A stretch of 64,000 bases of DNA from Cryptomeria japonica (Eukaryota; Streptophyta; Pinopsida; Cupressales; Cupressaceae): positions 399,493,889-399,557,888 of the forward strand of contig NC_081408.1 of NCBI RefSeq assembly GCF_030272615.1. Reading direction: 5' to 3'. The translations under genes and the position numbers were made by a program. This document shows positions 40,001-55,000 of the stretch, piece by piece (within the stretch, counting starts at the first letter, position 1; each line of letters opens with the position of its first letter). The notes under the pieces were generated by a model. That model ran no database searches. It saw nothing but the letters and a program-made list of their open reading frames with translations, and was not told the origin of the DNA.

Positions 40001-43000
40001 ATTCATTAAAGTTTTCTAGGCACACTTCAATTTTGCTAAAGGAAATGAACAATCATGTATTTCATGTCTTTGATGATAGGCGAGTATGCTCTCACCTTTC
40101 TTAGGTGATCAGAAAGCTAGATTCATCTTTTGCTTTCATTAGTGCATTTCTCTTAGCAGGCTTGCCCTCCTGAGGAGTAATAACTCTTAGCCATTAAGGT
40201 CGGTGAGAGGGGAACGACCTAAGTGGGAACGACCAGCGCCAAGTAATCCAACCCACTATAAAATAAATGTGTTTTGATGAAAATCAAAGCAACAACAGTG
40301 CTTGAGAATAGCTCTCCTTTGTACCTTCGGGTATATCAAACCTTGGTTTTCAAGGCTAGGAGACCTCTTAATTGAGTTTATACCCCAACGTGCTGAATGG
40401 ATCCCTTACCAGTGCCAGTTAAAATAGAAGCTACCTGATTCACCTTCGAAAGGGTGATAATCTTTGTGCAAGAGAGATAATAACTCTCCCAAGACACTTG
40501 CCATATTGTGCTCCCATCAACGTTTGGAGTCGGATAATACGATGTTGAGAATCCATTGCATGAGACTCAGCGATTGTATTTTGATTAGCTATTGGGTGTG
40601 TACCTAAGTCAGAAAGCAAAGGTTTTCATTCTCGGCCAACTTCCTTAGGGTTTAGCATGCTTGGAGTCACATATCATATCATGTGTTTGTTGTGTATTCA
40701 TCCTTAAATCGACAAATCAGACATCCAAAAAACTGAAAGACATAAGCAAAACATTAAACTTCAATTATAAAAAAATCAACCAAACAAACATATTTTTCAT
40801 TGTCCCGTTCTCTATCGTACGAGTTAGGTTCTCTATCATATGGGATTTATCTTTTGTCGTATGGCTTAGTAAGGTTTGTCGTACGAGGAATCTGTTTTAT
40901 CGTGTGGTTCAGAAAATATTGTCGTACGAACCTCTGTTGTTTCACATAAAAATCTTAGTTTGTCATATGGGCTTCTATTTCTTGTCGTTCTGGGCTCTAT
41001 AATTTGTTGTACGAGTCTCTGTGTTTATCAGTCTAGAACTATTGTCCTGCATGCTTGTTTCAAATTTGTCATTTCTACTTGATCAATTTGCAGTAAACAT
41101 AGACACCTATTATCTGTCAATCTGTGCTTGGATTGTCTCCTTTGTTCACTTGGTCAAGTTATCATATCAGACTCTAGAAGATAAACACCTTAAGATTTTC
41201 AAAGTGCTCACCCTTAACAAGTTCAAGATCTAAACATCTCAAAGTGCATTATCACCCTCTTTGGTAAACTGATCACTCAAACATAGTTTCTCATCAGGAT
41301 CAATAATCCTTTATCATGAAACTGAAACATTTGGTCAGGATAATCTTGTCCCACATCGTAGGATACATCGTTCCTACTAGACTTGGTTCTTATCAAATCA
41401 CCATCATTGCACTCCTAAATCAAAGATCGAAAAACTTGCAAACCTTTAAACACTTGAATCATTTTATCGTGTCATATCATTCTAGTGTATCTACCTTGAC
41501 AATTGATCACTTACCCAAAATAAACTTTTAGACAATCAAATCCTAGCAAAATAACACACGTGTATGCCCGTTCTAACTAGAGCTCAGAGACAAAGAATCG
41601 CAAAGACAGAAATCGAAACATTGGAAACAATCACAACCATGGAACATGAAGATGAAATACAAGTTGAAGGAGAAATAACAAAACAAAACATCAGAGACAT
41701 CAAAAAGGATCCTCAATTTGACAAATTTATGCAGAAATTATTGGAGGAAGAAAAAGAAAAATACTTCCCAATGTTAGCCAAATCTGGTGCTACACTTCCC
41801 CAAGATTTTGATGTAAACAAATTGACACAAAAGAAAAGTGATCCTCCTTCTAATAAAGAACAATATGAGGATATCTTTGGTCCTAAAATGAATGACATGT
41901 CAATCCCTAATAACACCAGAACCAATGAAGAAACTTACATACCCAAAAGAGATGAAGTAGAAATTCTGAATAACATTCAATCAAATGAAGATACAAGAAG
42001 GATTATAGATGAAATAAGAAGAGATCCAGATCCTCCTAGAATACAAAATCATGGTCATGCAAGAACAAATCATGTTGATAATCCTATCACAACTCTCACA
42101 CAACAATTACAAGCAATGCAAACACAAATTCAAGATATGCAAAGAGAAAATGTTAGACGATACTCACTGCAAGAAATCTATCCTTATCCATTTGATAGAA
42201 ACCTAAACATGATACCATTTCCTATAGGTTTTGAAACTCCTAGATACGAAAAATATAATGGAAGCACTGACCCTCAAGATCATATACGAGAATTTTTCAC
42301 AATGAGTATGGAGTTTTCACATGAGGATACCTACTTAATGAGATTATTTCCGAAAAGTAAATTGGGCTAGCTATGGAATGGTTCTCCAAACTTCCATCTA
42401 GAATCAGATCATTTTCAGAATTGGTGGATAAGTTTGTTTCATAATACTCTTACAACATACAACATGAAGTAACAATGCTAGACCTATGTAACACCAAACA
42501 AAAGGTTGTAGAACCTTTCATGACATTTTTACAAAGATGGAGACGGTTAGCCTCGCGATATCCTCGTACAGTGCTAGAATACAAAAAAACGGACATATTC
42601 ATCAATAACTTAAATGATCAAATGAGTTATTACTTAAAAATGCAAGGAAATCAAAGTTTCGAAAAAATGATTGATAATGGAATCAGAATGGAGGAAGCCA
42701 TGATAAAGAAAGGTGAGTTGAAAATATACAAAGAAGGAGTCCATCCTCCTAACAACAACAATAACACCAATCACAATGATAAACCAAAGTTTTGAAATAG
42801 AAATCAAAATGTCGTCAACGATGGAATAGTGGATAACAACAATATGAAACCAAAACAACCGATTTTTAATTTATCCACTCACTCAACAATAGCTCAACAA
42901 AACAACAATCACCAAAAAGAAACTATCAAAACTTTCTTTCGAAGACAATTTACAAACATTGGTGAACCCCTTGGGTCATCACTAAAGACACTTCTCGCAA

Positions 43001-46000
43001 ACAAATTGATCACTTTACCAGAAGAAAGGAATTACAAACCTCAAATCAAACCACCTTGGTGGAATGATAATCAATATTGTGATTTCCATCGAAACAAGGG
43101 ACATCACACAGATAGATGTCAGAAGTTGAAACATATCATACAAGATATGATTGATAATGGAGTAATAATAGTGGATGGACATACAACAAATGAATCTCGT
43201 ACAACTTTTAAAACTCCACTTCCAAACTATGAGAAAGGTGAATCATCAACAACAAACAATGGTAAGGGTAAAGCAAAGGTAAACTACGCTCATACATATG
43301 ATAATGTGGTGAATGTGATTGCAGTTAAAGAAAAACAAAATCAAGAACACGCTCATGCTATCACAAGAAGTAAAGCCAAAATTGTTTTGTCGGGTCCACA
43401 ACAAACACATCATTCACTATAGCAAAACAATACAATCTAGTGGAGCAATTGCAGAAAACACCCGCTCAAATATCCATCTTAGAATTGTTAAAGCTTTCAC
43501 CTGCACACAAGGAAATTCTTGAAAAAACATTAGTCGATACAACAATATCCAAAGGTATTGATATCGATCAATTCCAAACCATGTTGGGACACCTCACAAC
43601 CCCTCATTACTTATCATTCACTGAAGAAGACAACATGTCCTTGCAACACCCTCACAACGCTCCTTTGCATATTGAAGTCCTCATTCACAAAACGCGAGTT
43701 AAGCGTGTTCTAATAGACGGTGGAGTTGGCCTAAATATTTGTTCATTGAGTCTTGTTCGTGCCTTAGGATATTCAGAAGATGCAGTTGATGTCTGGAAAA
43801 GAATCACCATAAAAGCCTATGATGAAGAAGAACGTTCCTCCAAGGGAATTGTGATACTACCCATCAGAGTGGGACCTTTGCAGAAGGACACAACCTGCCA
43901 AGTTCTAGACTTGGACCTATCATATAATGTACTCTTGGGAAGACCCTGGATACATGACTTGCAAGATGTCCCATCAACATACCACCAGTGTGTAAAATTT
44001 CCCTACAATGGGCAAGAAATCACAATATCTGCAAATTCAAATCCATTTCAATACTGCAACAATCTAAAAATGACCCAAGAAGTCATTGTTCCACATAACG
44101 GGGAGGTATCATCTTCGAGCACACAATCCAAGGAACAATAATTTGCCTCTATTCTATCAAGTATGGAAAAACAAGTGCAGCTAAGAGATCAAGGGGACAA
44201 AGAATATTTAATATCACAATTACCACTTTCTCCTAAATCCTTGGGAAAACCATCAAACTCTAAACAATAATCAATTGTGAAACATCTTCCGATATTTGAT
44301 GGAGCATTTGTTAGTGCTGGAACCTTATCAGAGGAAACAAAAGACAAAGATGTGCTACAGTGTATATACAAAAATGAAGAAGTTCAAAAAAAAGGTCAAC
44401 AATGTCAGGATACCTACATAAAAGTATGGAAAAAGATTTAACATTCTTAGAAGAATGGGATATGCCGGAACAGGTCCTATAGGAAAAAGAAAAGAAGGTA
44501 TCTTAGAACCTATTCAACCTTACACTCAGTAGACCAATGACAAAACAAGCTTAGGGTATGGACAAGTCACTCTACCGGAAGACACATCTTTTAATCAACA
44601 ACAAGAGGAATATGAAAACAGACAAGAACAACTGGAAATTGAAAGGGAAGAAAAATCAGCTAAGCAACAAGCACAAGCAAACACAAAATGGCAAAAGAAG
44701 AAAGCTTCAAATCAAAAAGTCAAACAAACTAAAAGCATCTCTCAAGCAGCATTAAATCTCAATCAAAAAAAGAAAGAAGCTAATATAAGTCCAAGAGAAC
44801 TCATAGAAAAGTTGACAAAACTCAATCTGAGTCATAAAGAAGTTGAATATGAAAGAAGGAAAAGTATAGCCAAAAAAGCAGAAGAAATGCTATATGACCA
44901 AATATGTAGATTGCAAGCTGCAAGTGATACAGATTCTAATGAATGGGAATGGGATTCCTATCACTCTGAAGAATCAGTTGAAGAAAAATGCTTTGAATAA
45001 GATGTAGGAGTCAATGTAGTTCACACGTATGCAAGACAAACATCAGGAAGTAGTTCACTTGAATTAGAATCACATTCGGCTGACTTGGACTTAACCGAGG
45101 ACAATCAGGAACTCCTTACGTGAGGTCATTCTGATGAGAGTACCGTCCTAGACATCGACATACATATCGAAAACTTTGATACATCCATCATGACTCTTGA
45201 AACCCTCAAAACATACCAATCTGAAGACCCTCTACCTTTAATCCACCCTAAGCTTATTGATTGGGAAAATGAAGGACATGCCGCCATTGATACCTTTCCA
45301 AATGACCATGCCATATCTGTATATCTTAACGCAATCGAACCCGTAATAACTCTCAGTAGGAATTTCTGCAATGCATCTTCCAGTCAAGTGGGTGCCAAAT
45401 CTCTTAGTCGCAAAAGTGAAAATAAAGAAAAGAATATCAAGTCTAATGCTGAAAACCATTTATTGGCAACATTAGATCAGGAAAAAGTAAAAAGAAAGGA
45501 CACATCTAACGGTGAAAACCCCCTCGAGGCACCAGAAGATGGGAGATTTGACACTTTACTTGAGCACTATCAAGAAAGATCATCCATTTTGATTGAACCA
45601 ACAGAGGCAGTTAACATTGGCACAACAAAACAACCAAAGATTCTTCATCAAACGACTTCTCTGTCCAAAGAAGAAATGCAACAATATGTGGAATTCTTCA
45701 AATGACGGCAAATCAATTTTGCCTGGTCATATGTAGACATGCCAGGGTTAGATCCAGAGCTTATTATGCATCACTTAAATGTTAATCCAGGAGCTAAACC
45801 AGTTAAACAGAAGTGAAGGAAAATGCATCCTCATATTGCTCTTCTAGTCAAGGCAGAACTAAAGAAATTACTGTATGTCATATTCATCAGACCTATAGCT
45901 TATCCTCAATGGGTATCCAACATTGTTCCTATTTCAAAACCAGATAAAAGCATCAGAATATGCATAGACTTCAGAGATCTTAATAACGCATGTCCAAAGG

Positions 46001-49000
46001 ATGACTTTCCTTTGCCTAACATCGACATCATTATAGATTTAACTGTTGGACACTCCATGTTTTCTCTAATGGATGGTTTCTCTGGATACAATCAGATCAA
46101 AATAGCACCCGAAGATCAAGAAAATACAGCTTTCACATGTCCATGGGGTACTTTCTGTTGGAACGTCATGCCTTTTGGATTAAAGAACGCAGGTGCTACA
46201 TATCAAAGAGCTATGACAACTATATTTCACAACATGATGCATACATTCATGGAAGACTATGTGGATGACATATTAGTTAAATCCTACAACAGAGAAGAAT
46301 ATATAGAGATACTGGAAAAGATCTTTGACAGGTTAGAACAATACAAGCTACAACTAAACCCCAAGAAATGTGCCTTTGGTGTCACTTCAGGAAAGCTATT
46401 GGGATACAGTAATTCAGTTAGAGGTATAGAAGTAGATCCAGCTAAGGTAAAATCAATCATGGAAATGGCATCTCCCAAGAATATTAGTCAATTAAGATCA
46501 CTACAAGGAAGACTCCAGTCAATCAGAAGATTTGTGGCTCAACTAGTAGATAAATGTGAACCATTTACACATCTATTGCAAAAACATGTTAATTTTAAAT
46601 GGGACCATCAATGTGAAGAAGCATTCAACAAGATCAAGGCATATCTCATGCAACCACCTATTCTAATGTCACCAATTCCAGGAAAGCCATTATTACTCTA
46701 TGTATCAACTACCAAAGCATCATTGGGAGTTTTGCTCGCACAATAGGATAAGGAAGGAAAAGAACGAGCCATCTACTGTATCAGTAGAACACTAATGGGA
46801 TATGAGATCAACTATTCATCAACAGAAAAAGCATGTTTGGCAGTAGTTTTTGCTTCTCACAAACTACGACACTATCTACTATCTCACTCCATCAAGTTAA
46901 TAGCTAAAATTGATCCTCTAAAATATTTACTCAGTAAAGCAACATTGACAGGACGACTAGCAAAATGGATCATAATTCTGAGCGAGTTTGATATCGAATA
47001 TGTTGATAGAAAAGCTATCAAAGGACAAGTCATTGTAGATCAAATAGCAGAGGCACCACTTCAAGATGACCATCCTTTATAGATTGAATTCCCTGATGCT
47101 GATACCCTAACAGTTACAACAAAAGCATGGCAACTATACTTTGATGGTTCATATACGCCACACAGATCAGGAGCAGACATTCTATTCATCACACCACAAG
47201 GTCATACCATCCCAAAAGCATACAAATTAAGCTTTCCCTGCACCAATAATACCACAGAGTATGAAGCTTTGGTTACAGGTATCAAAATGGCTATAGAATG
47301 GAATACTAAACAACTTCGGGTCTTTGGAGACTCTCAGCTCATCATCAATCAAATCAATGATGACTATCAAACAAAGGACGAAAAGCTAATGCCTTATAAA
47401 CAGATGGTGGATGATATCAAGAAGTACTTTGTAGAAATAACTTTTGAACAGATTCCAAGAAATGATAATAAAGTACCAGACGCCATGGCTACACTTGCTT
47501 CTTTATTACAGACACAGGAAAATCAACAGCTTTATGAATTCTTAGTAGAAGAGTTGTTTCATCCCACCTTTAATTGTCATGATTCCCAAACCATTTGTCA
47601 ACTTATTGGACATGATTCCTCCTGCTATGGCCAAACTTACACATACCTGAAAGATAACATCTTACCTCTAGATTTATTGAAGAACCAAAAGAGAAACTTT
47701 ATTCACCAATCCTCCCATTTTACTCTCATCGCGGATACCCTATTTAAACGAGGTCTTGACGGTACTCTCTTAAGATGTCTCAAACAAGAAGAATCTAAGA
47801 AGGCCTTACATGAAGTCCATAACGACATTTGTGGCACTCATTCAAGTGGTCTTACCCTTTCGAAAAAACTCATACGCTTTGGCTATTATTGGCCGACCAT
47901 GGAATGAGATTCTTTTCAGATAGCTCGAACATGCAAACAATGTCAGATCCATGGGAATTTGATCCATGCACCAGCACAAGAACTTCTTGCTTTAGCAACA
48001 TCTTGGCCTTTTTTCCAATGGGGTCTTGATCTAGTAGGAAAGATAAATCCTTCTTCATCTAATGGTCACAAATTCATCCTTGTAGCTACAGAATATTTTA
48101 CAAAATGGATTGAGGCGGTACCTCTCATCAATAACACAAGAAAACACATTGCTGCATTTATCTTGAATTACATCATCTATCGCTATGGAATACCGATGAC
48201 CATTATCACTAATAATGGGTGACCATTCAAGAATCAGTATGTACAAGAGCTATGCGATAAGTTCAAAATCCAACATAGATTCTCCACACCATACTATCCA
48301 CAAGGAAATGGGCAGGCAGAAGCATCTAACAAAACTATTCTGAAAATCCTCAAATGATAGTGAACGATGCTGGGAAAGATTGGCATATTCAACTGAATCC
48401 TGCTCTATGGACCTACCACACTAGTATCTGCACAGCAACAAGTGCCACACCTTTCTCTCTTGTATATAGATCATAAGCCATATTGCCAATCGAAGTAGAG
48501 ATACCCTCTCTACGTGTGTTACTAAAAGGTCTCATCCCAGATGAAGAACAATGAGTATCTAGACTACAAGAGTTAGAACTGATCCATGAACAAAGACAAA
48601 ATGCCTTTGATCGTCTAAAGTTATATCAACAAAGAATGTGTCGGAGCTATAATCATAAGGTTAAACCATGAGTCTTTCAAGTGGGAGAACTAGTGCTAAA
48701 GGAAAATCCACGCAACCAGGCAGATCGAGAAAAGAAAGGAAAGTTTGAACCAAACTGGTTAGGTCTGCTTGTGGTCACAACGGTATTTGGATTAGGAGCA
48801 TATCAGTTATCAACATAGGATGAAGATCAACTTGATGAACCCATCAATAGCATGCACCTGAAGAAATTCTATGTTTGAAAAATCAGAAAAAATAAAAAAT
48901 AGTGAAAAATCAGAAAAAATAAAAAACAGTGAAAAATCAAAATCCAAATTAAAAAAATCAAATATGAGAAAAAGTGCAATAAAAGCAGACGGTGAAAACC

Positions 49001-52000
49001 TGACAAACATGCGCTATCTATCGCTGGCTCTTCCATCTATTAGTTCATGCATTCTGTTCGCTTGCATTCATTTTCCATCAGCACTGACCATCCTAAGCAT
49101 TTGTACATACACAGGCATCGCATTTGCTCTCTCACCATGGTTTGGATCATTGGATATATCATAATAACTTTGTTTCTAGGCTTGGGGCAAAATCCTGCAC
49201 TTAGCTGGGGGCAAACTCTGGATCATTTTGAGCTTAACCAAACAAGTAGAACAACAGTTAGACAACTCTTATCAAGCAAAAACTGAGACATATCCAACAT
49301 TGAACACAAGATCAAATTATCAACCATCAAGCTATCACAAAATCAATCTAAGAACAATCACATACTTTACAGTGGATGATATTTTTTTGGATAATGATTT
49401 TAACATGATTGTTCAACTTTTCTATAATTGCTTTTCGCTATCATGATTTCTAAGTGACTCCAGGATGTCTTGGACTAGAGGAACAAGGAAGAAACATGAT
49501 ATTTTTCTTGTCTGCTGTCTGAAAATTAATCATTAATATGTGCAAATTTGTCTCGGGACATGATCACCAAAGAATCATTGAAGACATTTCCGATTTGCAT
49601 ATTGAAATGATTAATATTGCCTGTTTTACACAAGCAACACTCAGGTAATCTCGGTTCAATTATACCTCGATGCTTGTGCTAACTTGCTATGTCAAAATCC
49701 AGGAAAGAAGTTCTCAGGTCATCATGGTTTAATTATACCATCGATGTTTGCACTCACTTCCCACATTTCAAAAAGCTCAATGATGACAAAAATGCAAACT
49801 AATCCAGTGACTAGTCTGGTCATAATTTGCATCTCATTGCATTTTTCATTTACATTTTAGCTTGCATTTCATTCTTGCATGGGATCCTACAAGCTCCTTT
49901 TATCCAAGGTTAAATCTATCACATGAATCTTCAAAGCATCATCACAAGTGTATACACAATTAGAATGATAACTCATATATCTTCAGATATTGTCAACCCA
50001 GCGAAAATCTTATGCTATCTCTCTCAACATAATCAACATCAGCATATCCAAAAAATTCAGCAACTTGATATCAACAAACTGTCAATTCTTTATCTAATCA
50101 AATAAATTCAATCAATCAAACCTAATCGATTCTATCATGTCTTATATAGGATGTATCCTTCCTGAAACCAGACATTCTGAACATGTCTTATATAGGATGA
50201 ATCCTTCCTGAAACCAAACGCTTTGATCATCTTTGTCTTGTACAGGATGAATCCTTCCTGAAACTAGATTAAATCTCGATCTTATCAATCTAATCAATCA
50301 AGATTTATCAATCTTACCAATCTAATCAATAAAGCTAATTGAAGAACTCGCATTTTCATCAAAACACAGTTGTAGAAATCAAATCAAATCTATCGGGATA
50401 CCAATTTCGCAAAAACTCCAAGGATCAATTATCTCAATTAATCTGTCGAGGGGGCATCATCATACCGGGATTTAGCAATCAAGAGTTGGGGCATCCTATC
50501 AAATCAATATTATCATCAAAATGAGATTATTCTTTGAATCAACACGTCATCACACCTCGCTTCAAAGAGGGGCAAAATGTATACACCTAAAAATGGTTAG
50601 AAGATAATTAATTGAATAAGCAATTATTTAATTAATCTCCCATCCCAATTTAATTGAATTCACTAAGAAATTTGATTAAATTTCCCCTTTCATCTACTTA
50701 TTAATAAATCTAAGGATTTATTTAATAAGTTCATTTCAATAATCCCCTTTAATTAATTAATTCCCCCCATCAAATTCATTTCTTCTAAATCCCCTAATTA
50801 ATTAAAATAAATCAAATTCATGAGTTGTTGAGATTAATTAGCCTTTCCCTATTATTTGAATTTCTAAATTCAAATTCTCCTAACTTTTAACCACCTAACC
50901 TAACCATTCCTAAACCTAACCCATTTCTACCTACCCACATGTCCCCTTTCATCCAACCTCTTCTAGAAGCTTTGTGACACTTGTCACTAAGTGTTCCCTT
51001 TCATCTAACCTCTTCTAGAAGCCTCTTGACACTTGTCACTATAGAGATGACAAATGTTCCCTTTAGTCCAACCCCTTTGCCAACCTCCTCCAATTTAACG
51101 ATTGATATCTTCAAATCAATCTGGACCGTTCATTCCTGCCACATCACCCCTAGCCTTGGGAAATCTTATAAATAGACCTCATTTTGGAGCACAAAGGGTC
51201 CCAATTTCATATCATTTTAAATCCCAATTGATTCATCTCATTTGCATTCAGGCATTGTTACTATAGGCATCTAGCTTCTAGTTTCTCATTTCAAGCATTG
51301 TTATCATGTTCAAATCCTAGCTTAATTGCATCTTCATTCTAGCTTATTTTCTAAAATAACCATGAAATCATGTAGCTTAATCATGCTATCATTGCTAGAT
51401 CATGCATCTTAATCATTTAAATCCTCCATTTAAGTGTAGTCAAGTCACTAGAGTTTGCATACCAAGATCTGAGAACAAAATTCATACTCGCATTTACTGG
51501 GAGGCGATAGATCGCTTAGCTATGGTTTTGTCTTTCTTTGATTTAATTCACTAACCATTGCTTGTAATGATCTATTGAGTGTTTTGTGTTTGCAAGAACA
51601 GGTACACTTCATAGAGCACAACACAATCTTTAAAGATAACACGACAAGAATGACATAAGAACAATCTCACCATAAAATACAGTGAATCCAACACAAAGAT
51701 TGGCAAACAACTCAATTTATTCAGTTTTCACTTGAAAGCACAAAGTCTTAGAAAGCTCTACAATAAGTTAGAGTTTTGATGCATTAGCCAAAACATGATT
51801 ATTTGCAAATACGTCTCTCCTTTATATAGAGAAGAGCCTTGAGAAAATCTAGGGATCCTACTGTGCGATGAAAATGGTGTGTGCAAATACTAAGGAATAA
51901 AAAGCAAGCTAATTAATCAAGCAAACACCATACATCTTACACCTCAAGATTAGAATGGTAAAACTAAAATGAAGAACAAAATGATAAACAATGCAAACCA

Positions 52001-55000
52001 TAATTCTTGCTTTAATTTGATTATTCCGTGATTGGATGTGTGCTCATGACGTAGCTTCGGATGCTCGATTTTGCTCCATGATGTTGATGCAAAATGATGA
52101 ATGATGAGTGATAAAAGATGAAGTGTGAGTTGAGTGATGATACGGTTGAGTGAAAAGTGGATATGAGAGAGGTTTGGTCTAAAAAAGGAGGGATTAAATA
52201 GGCAAGATGAGGAAGGGAAGGGGATGTGAAGAGGAGACACTTGTCCTCCAAAAAAGGACAAGTGGTTCAACTAGATTGAAAAGGAATGATAGGTGTCCAT
52301 GAGGACACATGTCTATTTTGGGCAAAGCCACCCAAACATAGGAAGAGTAACATGTGTCCTTAAGGACACATGTCTATTTTGGAAAAGGCCACCCAAAATA
52401 GGATTTTTTTCCCAAAATTAGGAATTGATTAGGATGTGCACACATGTGTGGGAGGGTTAGAAGGGATAGGATAAGGTTAGTTGGAGGAATGACTAGGCTA
52501 GGGAAGTGGGTTGGAAGGATAGGGTTGGTTAGGATAGGATTGGAAGGAGGTTAGGGAGAAAATTTAGGAGCCATGTGCTCAAATAGAAATTTGAACCAAA
52601 TTAATTAATTAAATTAATTAATCCATGGGCTTGGAAAGGGGATATTTAATTAATTAAAGTAAATAATCAAAATAGGGGGGTGGGAGAACAAGGATAATTA
52701 ATTAATTAGATTAATTAATTAGGAGGATAGGATTGGGGGATTAATTAATTAGAAATTAATTAATAGGATAGGATCAAAGGGGGATTAATTAATTAGAAAG
52801 AAATTAATTAATAGGAATGGGCTAATTAATTAAGATATTTAATTAATTAAATGTCTAAGAGAAATAACTTTGGTTAATTGATTAACCAAAATTTAAGTGT
52901 CTACATTTTGCCCTTCTTCATGGTGGTGCTAGAATAGTGTCGATGTGAAGACAATAAGACACTTGCGAGAGAAGAAAAAGAAAGGGGGAGCGAGAAAATG
53001 GCCCAGGCGGACGAAGGAATGGGTAGGGATGCCCCCTCGAGAGGGTGCATGGGGAGAAAAGGAACCGGGTGACGTCTCAAAAGAAATATTGCCCCAATGG
53101 ACATGATAGAAGTAAAGAAGCAAAATGGGAAGAGGAGAGAATGTAAATGCAAATTGATGATATGGATGAAATGATCATGGAGCGCAAGTACCCGTGAAAT
53201 AGGATGACATGTATGGAGCACTTATTTTGATTTAGCGATGTCTGTGAGTCAACAAGGTATAAGGAACTAGGGTGGAATTTAACAACCAATGCATGGAATG
53301 ACACATTTAAACAGACACACAGGCTAATCTAGCACCACACAGAGTTATAGATACCCTACAGGCAACGGTACTAGAAAACCCCAAGTAGAAGATATGCCCC
53401 AATGTAACATGAGATAATAGAGACCTCATGAGGGTACAACAAGGAGCACATCCAAAAGACACGCCAAGCAAAAAACCAAAATAAACAAGATCACATCGTG
53501 AGCCTTGTTATTCCTAGTGCACCATGATATAAAAGATCGTGGTGACCAAGAGGAAACTGAGCCCTTAGGAGCTTAAAAAGATAAACAAAGATAAAAAGAA
53601 TCAAAGCCAACATGAGGGCCTCAAATACCTTTTGCCAAAAGGATGATTGATTCGATGAGGATTTGATTATGTCTGAATTGAGGAAGGATACATCCTGCAC
53701 AGACAGATGATGGGTGTTGGTGAGAAGGATACATCTCAGAACAACACCATGATAAAAGATTGATGATGGTATGACAAAAGGTATCTGATATGATCACAAT
53801 GACAAATATGCTCAAAGATGATTATTGAAGAACCAAGTGATAAGATATGATCTCGAAGGACGGGACTGACATACGCCTATGTACAACAACACCTATATAC
53901 TAAAAAGGGACCAAAAAGAAGGAAAAGGGGACGAAGGACACTAGATTGTGTGGGGGGAAGCCTAGGGCGAGATACCAAGGAGGAGAGATGAAAGAGGTGA
54001 TGGAATGATAGGATGGGAGGAATGAAGATAGGTGAAAAGGATTCAGAACTGGAAGCATTGTGGATGTGGCTGCGAGATGAAAGGATGAGGGACAAAGGGG
54101 CATAGGTAGATGAGGATTGGGAGAGGAACCAATTATGGATGAAGGGAAGGTGGAATGTGGAGATAAGGATAGGTGGATAGATTAGGTTATGGATGAAGAG
54201 ATGGAAGAACTGGGAGGTAAGGATTGGTGGATGGAAAGATGAGAGGTTCTACAATTGGGATAGCTGGAGTGGATGGAAGGAGGAGATGTTCTTCAGCTGG
54301 TGGAGATGGAGTGGATGGAAGGACGAGAGGTTCTTAAACTGGGAGAGATGGAGTGGATGAAAGGATGGGAGATTCATCAACTGGGAGAGATGGAGTGGAT
54401 GGAAAGATGAGAGCTTCTTTAGCTAGGGGAAATGGAGTGGATGGAATGATGAGAGGTTCTTCAACTGGGAGAGATGGAGTAGATGGAAGGATGGGAGGTT
54501 CTTCAGCTAGGGTAGGTTGCCTGGATGGAAGGATGAGAGGTTCCTTGGATTGAGTTTTAATGACTGTAGAAGTAGGTGATGGGGATTGTGAGGGAAGAAA
54601 ATAAATGGATGAAAAGTCTTTAATGATGATAGGAAGTGGGAGAGGAATGGTAGATGTGGGAGTTGGAAGGAAGCTGGTGGATTGAGATAAGATGCGTTGG
54701 ATGGTGGACTAAGATACAAGGAAGTGGGCGGTGGAATATTGTGGTGAGATGAAGGATTGTGACTAGTGCCATGTGCTTGTTTATTAATGTTCATCACAAC
54801 AATGTGTGAAGGTGGTGCCTGTAGATAACTGAATTGTGGTTTTAAAACAACAGGTTGTGATGTTACTTGAGATCGATATTGTGGAGCACTGACCACTTGT
54901 GGCACTGATTGGACGAGTGGGGGCACGGATGATAATGGCATTGTGTAATTCATGCCCCCATTCACATCTTGTGTGACAAATGATGGCAGATTAGGATTAG